Below, piece after piece: positions 24,616 through 24,877 of a DNA stretch of 24,877 nt. The translations under genes and the position numbers were made by a program. The notes below the pieces were generated by a model. It made no database searches. It was not told the origin of the DNA and was given only the letters and a program-made list of their open reading frames with translations. The stretch is from contig JBBSOW010000041.1 of assembly GCA_038259365.1 (NCBI GenBank), forward strand, positions 1-24,877, given 5' to 3'. The number at the start of each line of letters is the position of its first letter. The stretch's first letter is position 1. The DNA is from JBBSOW01 sp038259365. Lineage in GTDB: Bacteria > Actinomycetota > Actinomycetes > Propionibacteriales > Propionibacteriaceae.

Positions 24616-24877
24616 CAGGACCGCCATCTCGTCGGCGTGGTGTCGTACTCGACCTCGCCTTGCTCGCTGCCCGGAATTGCGTCCCCGTCGCCGGAGGCAA
24701 ACCCTCGCGCGCAGCTGAGGCCGACGGCGTTCATCATCGCTCGCGACGCCTTGTTGGCCGCCATGGTCTGGGCGAAGATTCGATCCAGCCCCAGGTCGGC
24801 GAAGCCGTAGCGGATCAGCTCACGCGCACCCTCGCTGGCGTACCCCTGGCGCCAATACTTGCGCAACAGTCGATATC
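24615..24877 (-). CDS. GNAT-family N-acetyltransferase, C-terminal part
   Basis: The gene runs off the end of the window, so only the last 86 codons are present. They read YRLLRKYWRQGYASEGAREL followed by GFADLGLDRIFAQTMAANKASRAMM and an ending with GEVEYDTTPTRW. This is the acetyl-CoA binding loop (Q/RxxGxA; here RQGYAS) and the C-terminal half of RimJ/RimL-type GNAT proteins. The acceptor is unknown. Its stop overlaps the DUF2243 start, so it lies in the same transcription unit. Confidence 0.85.
   Translation of the reverse strand, partial: YRLLRKYWRQGYASEGARELIRYGFADLGLDRIFAQTMAANKASRAMMNAVGLSCARGFASGDGDAIPGSEQGEVEYDTTPTRWRS

Overview
The window is high-GC DNA with dense, often overlapping genes and actinobacterial gene families (DUF4192, DUF3349, a Y-family polymerase with an actinobacterial tail, a pitA operon laid out as in Mycobacterium, DUF2243/ctaG). 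It most likely comes from the chromosome of a free-living actinomycete. I cannot fix genus or species, and I see no phage, IS element, CRISPR array, tRNA or rRNA.

Layout. (1) 1-4408, plus strand: a probable redox/copper operon of three overlapping genes. They are a Cys-containing winged-helix regulator (5' end outside the window), a 382-aa polytopic NnrS-like membrane protein, and an 891-aa fusion of an NnrS-like membrane domain, a cupredoxin and a NirK-type two-domain multicopper oxidase. (2) 4539-6413: an LtaS-like membrane phosphoglycerol transferase. (3) 6434-7465, minus: a LacI-family regulator, divergent from dinB (DNA polymerase IV) and an overlapping gene of a family often labelled 3-methyladenine DNA glycosylase. 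(4) 10005-11204: an L,D-transpeptidase lipoprotein with two peptidoglycan-binding domains. (5) 11519-14902: a tight operon of a DMT/NIPA-like transporter and two GT4 glycosyltransferases. (6) 14903-15073: a convergent intergenic region with a strong three-way-junction-like inverted repeat. (7) 15074-17699, minus: a membrane-anchored protein with a coding 8 x 15-bp minisatellite, then the operon pitA - small membrane protein - DUF3349. (8) 17700-17835: a divergent intergenic region with two perfect DnaA boxes. (9) 17836-22481, plus: DUF4192, a PfkB sugar kinase and leuS. (10) 22521-24877, minus: a membrane-anchored endonuclease/exonuclease/phosphatase-fold protein, a broken ctaG, a DUF2243 membrane protein and a partial GNAT acetyltransferase.

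How the parts relate. Copper and respiration recur at both ends: the NirK-like fusion at the start, and DUF2243 with a ctaG that appears disrupted by an internal out-of-frame deletion at the end. Cell-envelope functions fill the middle (LtaS-like enzyme, L,D-transpeptidase, GT4 pair). The best candidates for something little described are the NirK-like fusion, whose expected T1 Met and catalytic His are replaced, and the structured element at 14947-15036. The rest is largely ordinary actinobacterial chromosome.
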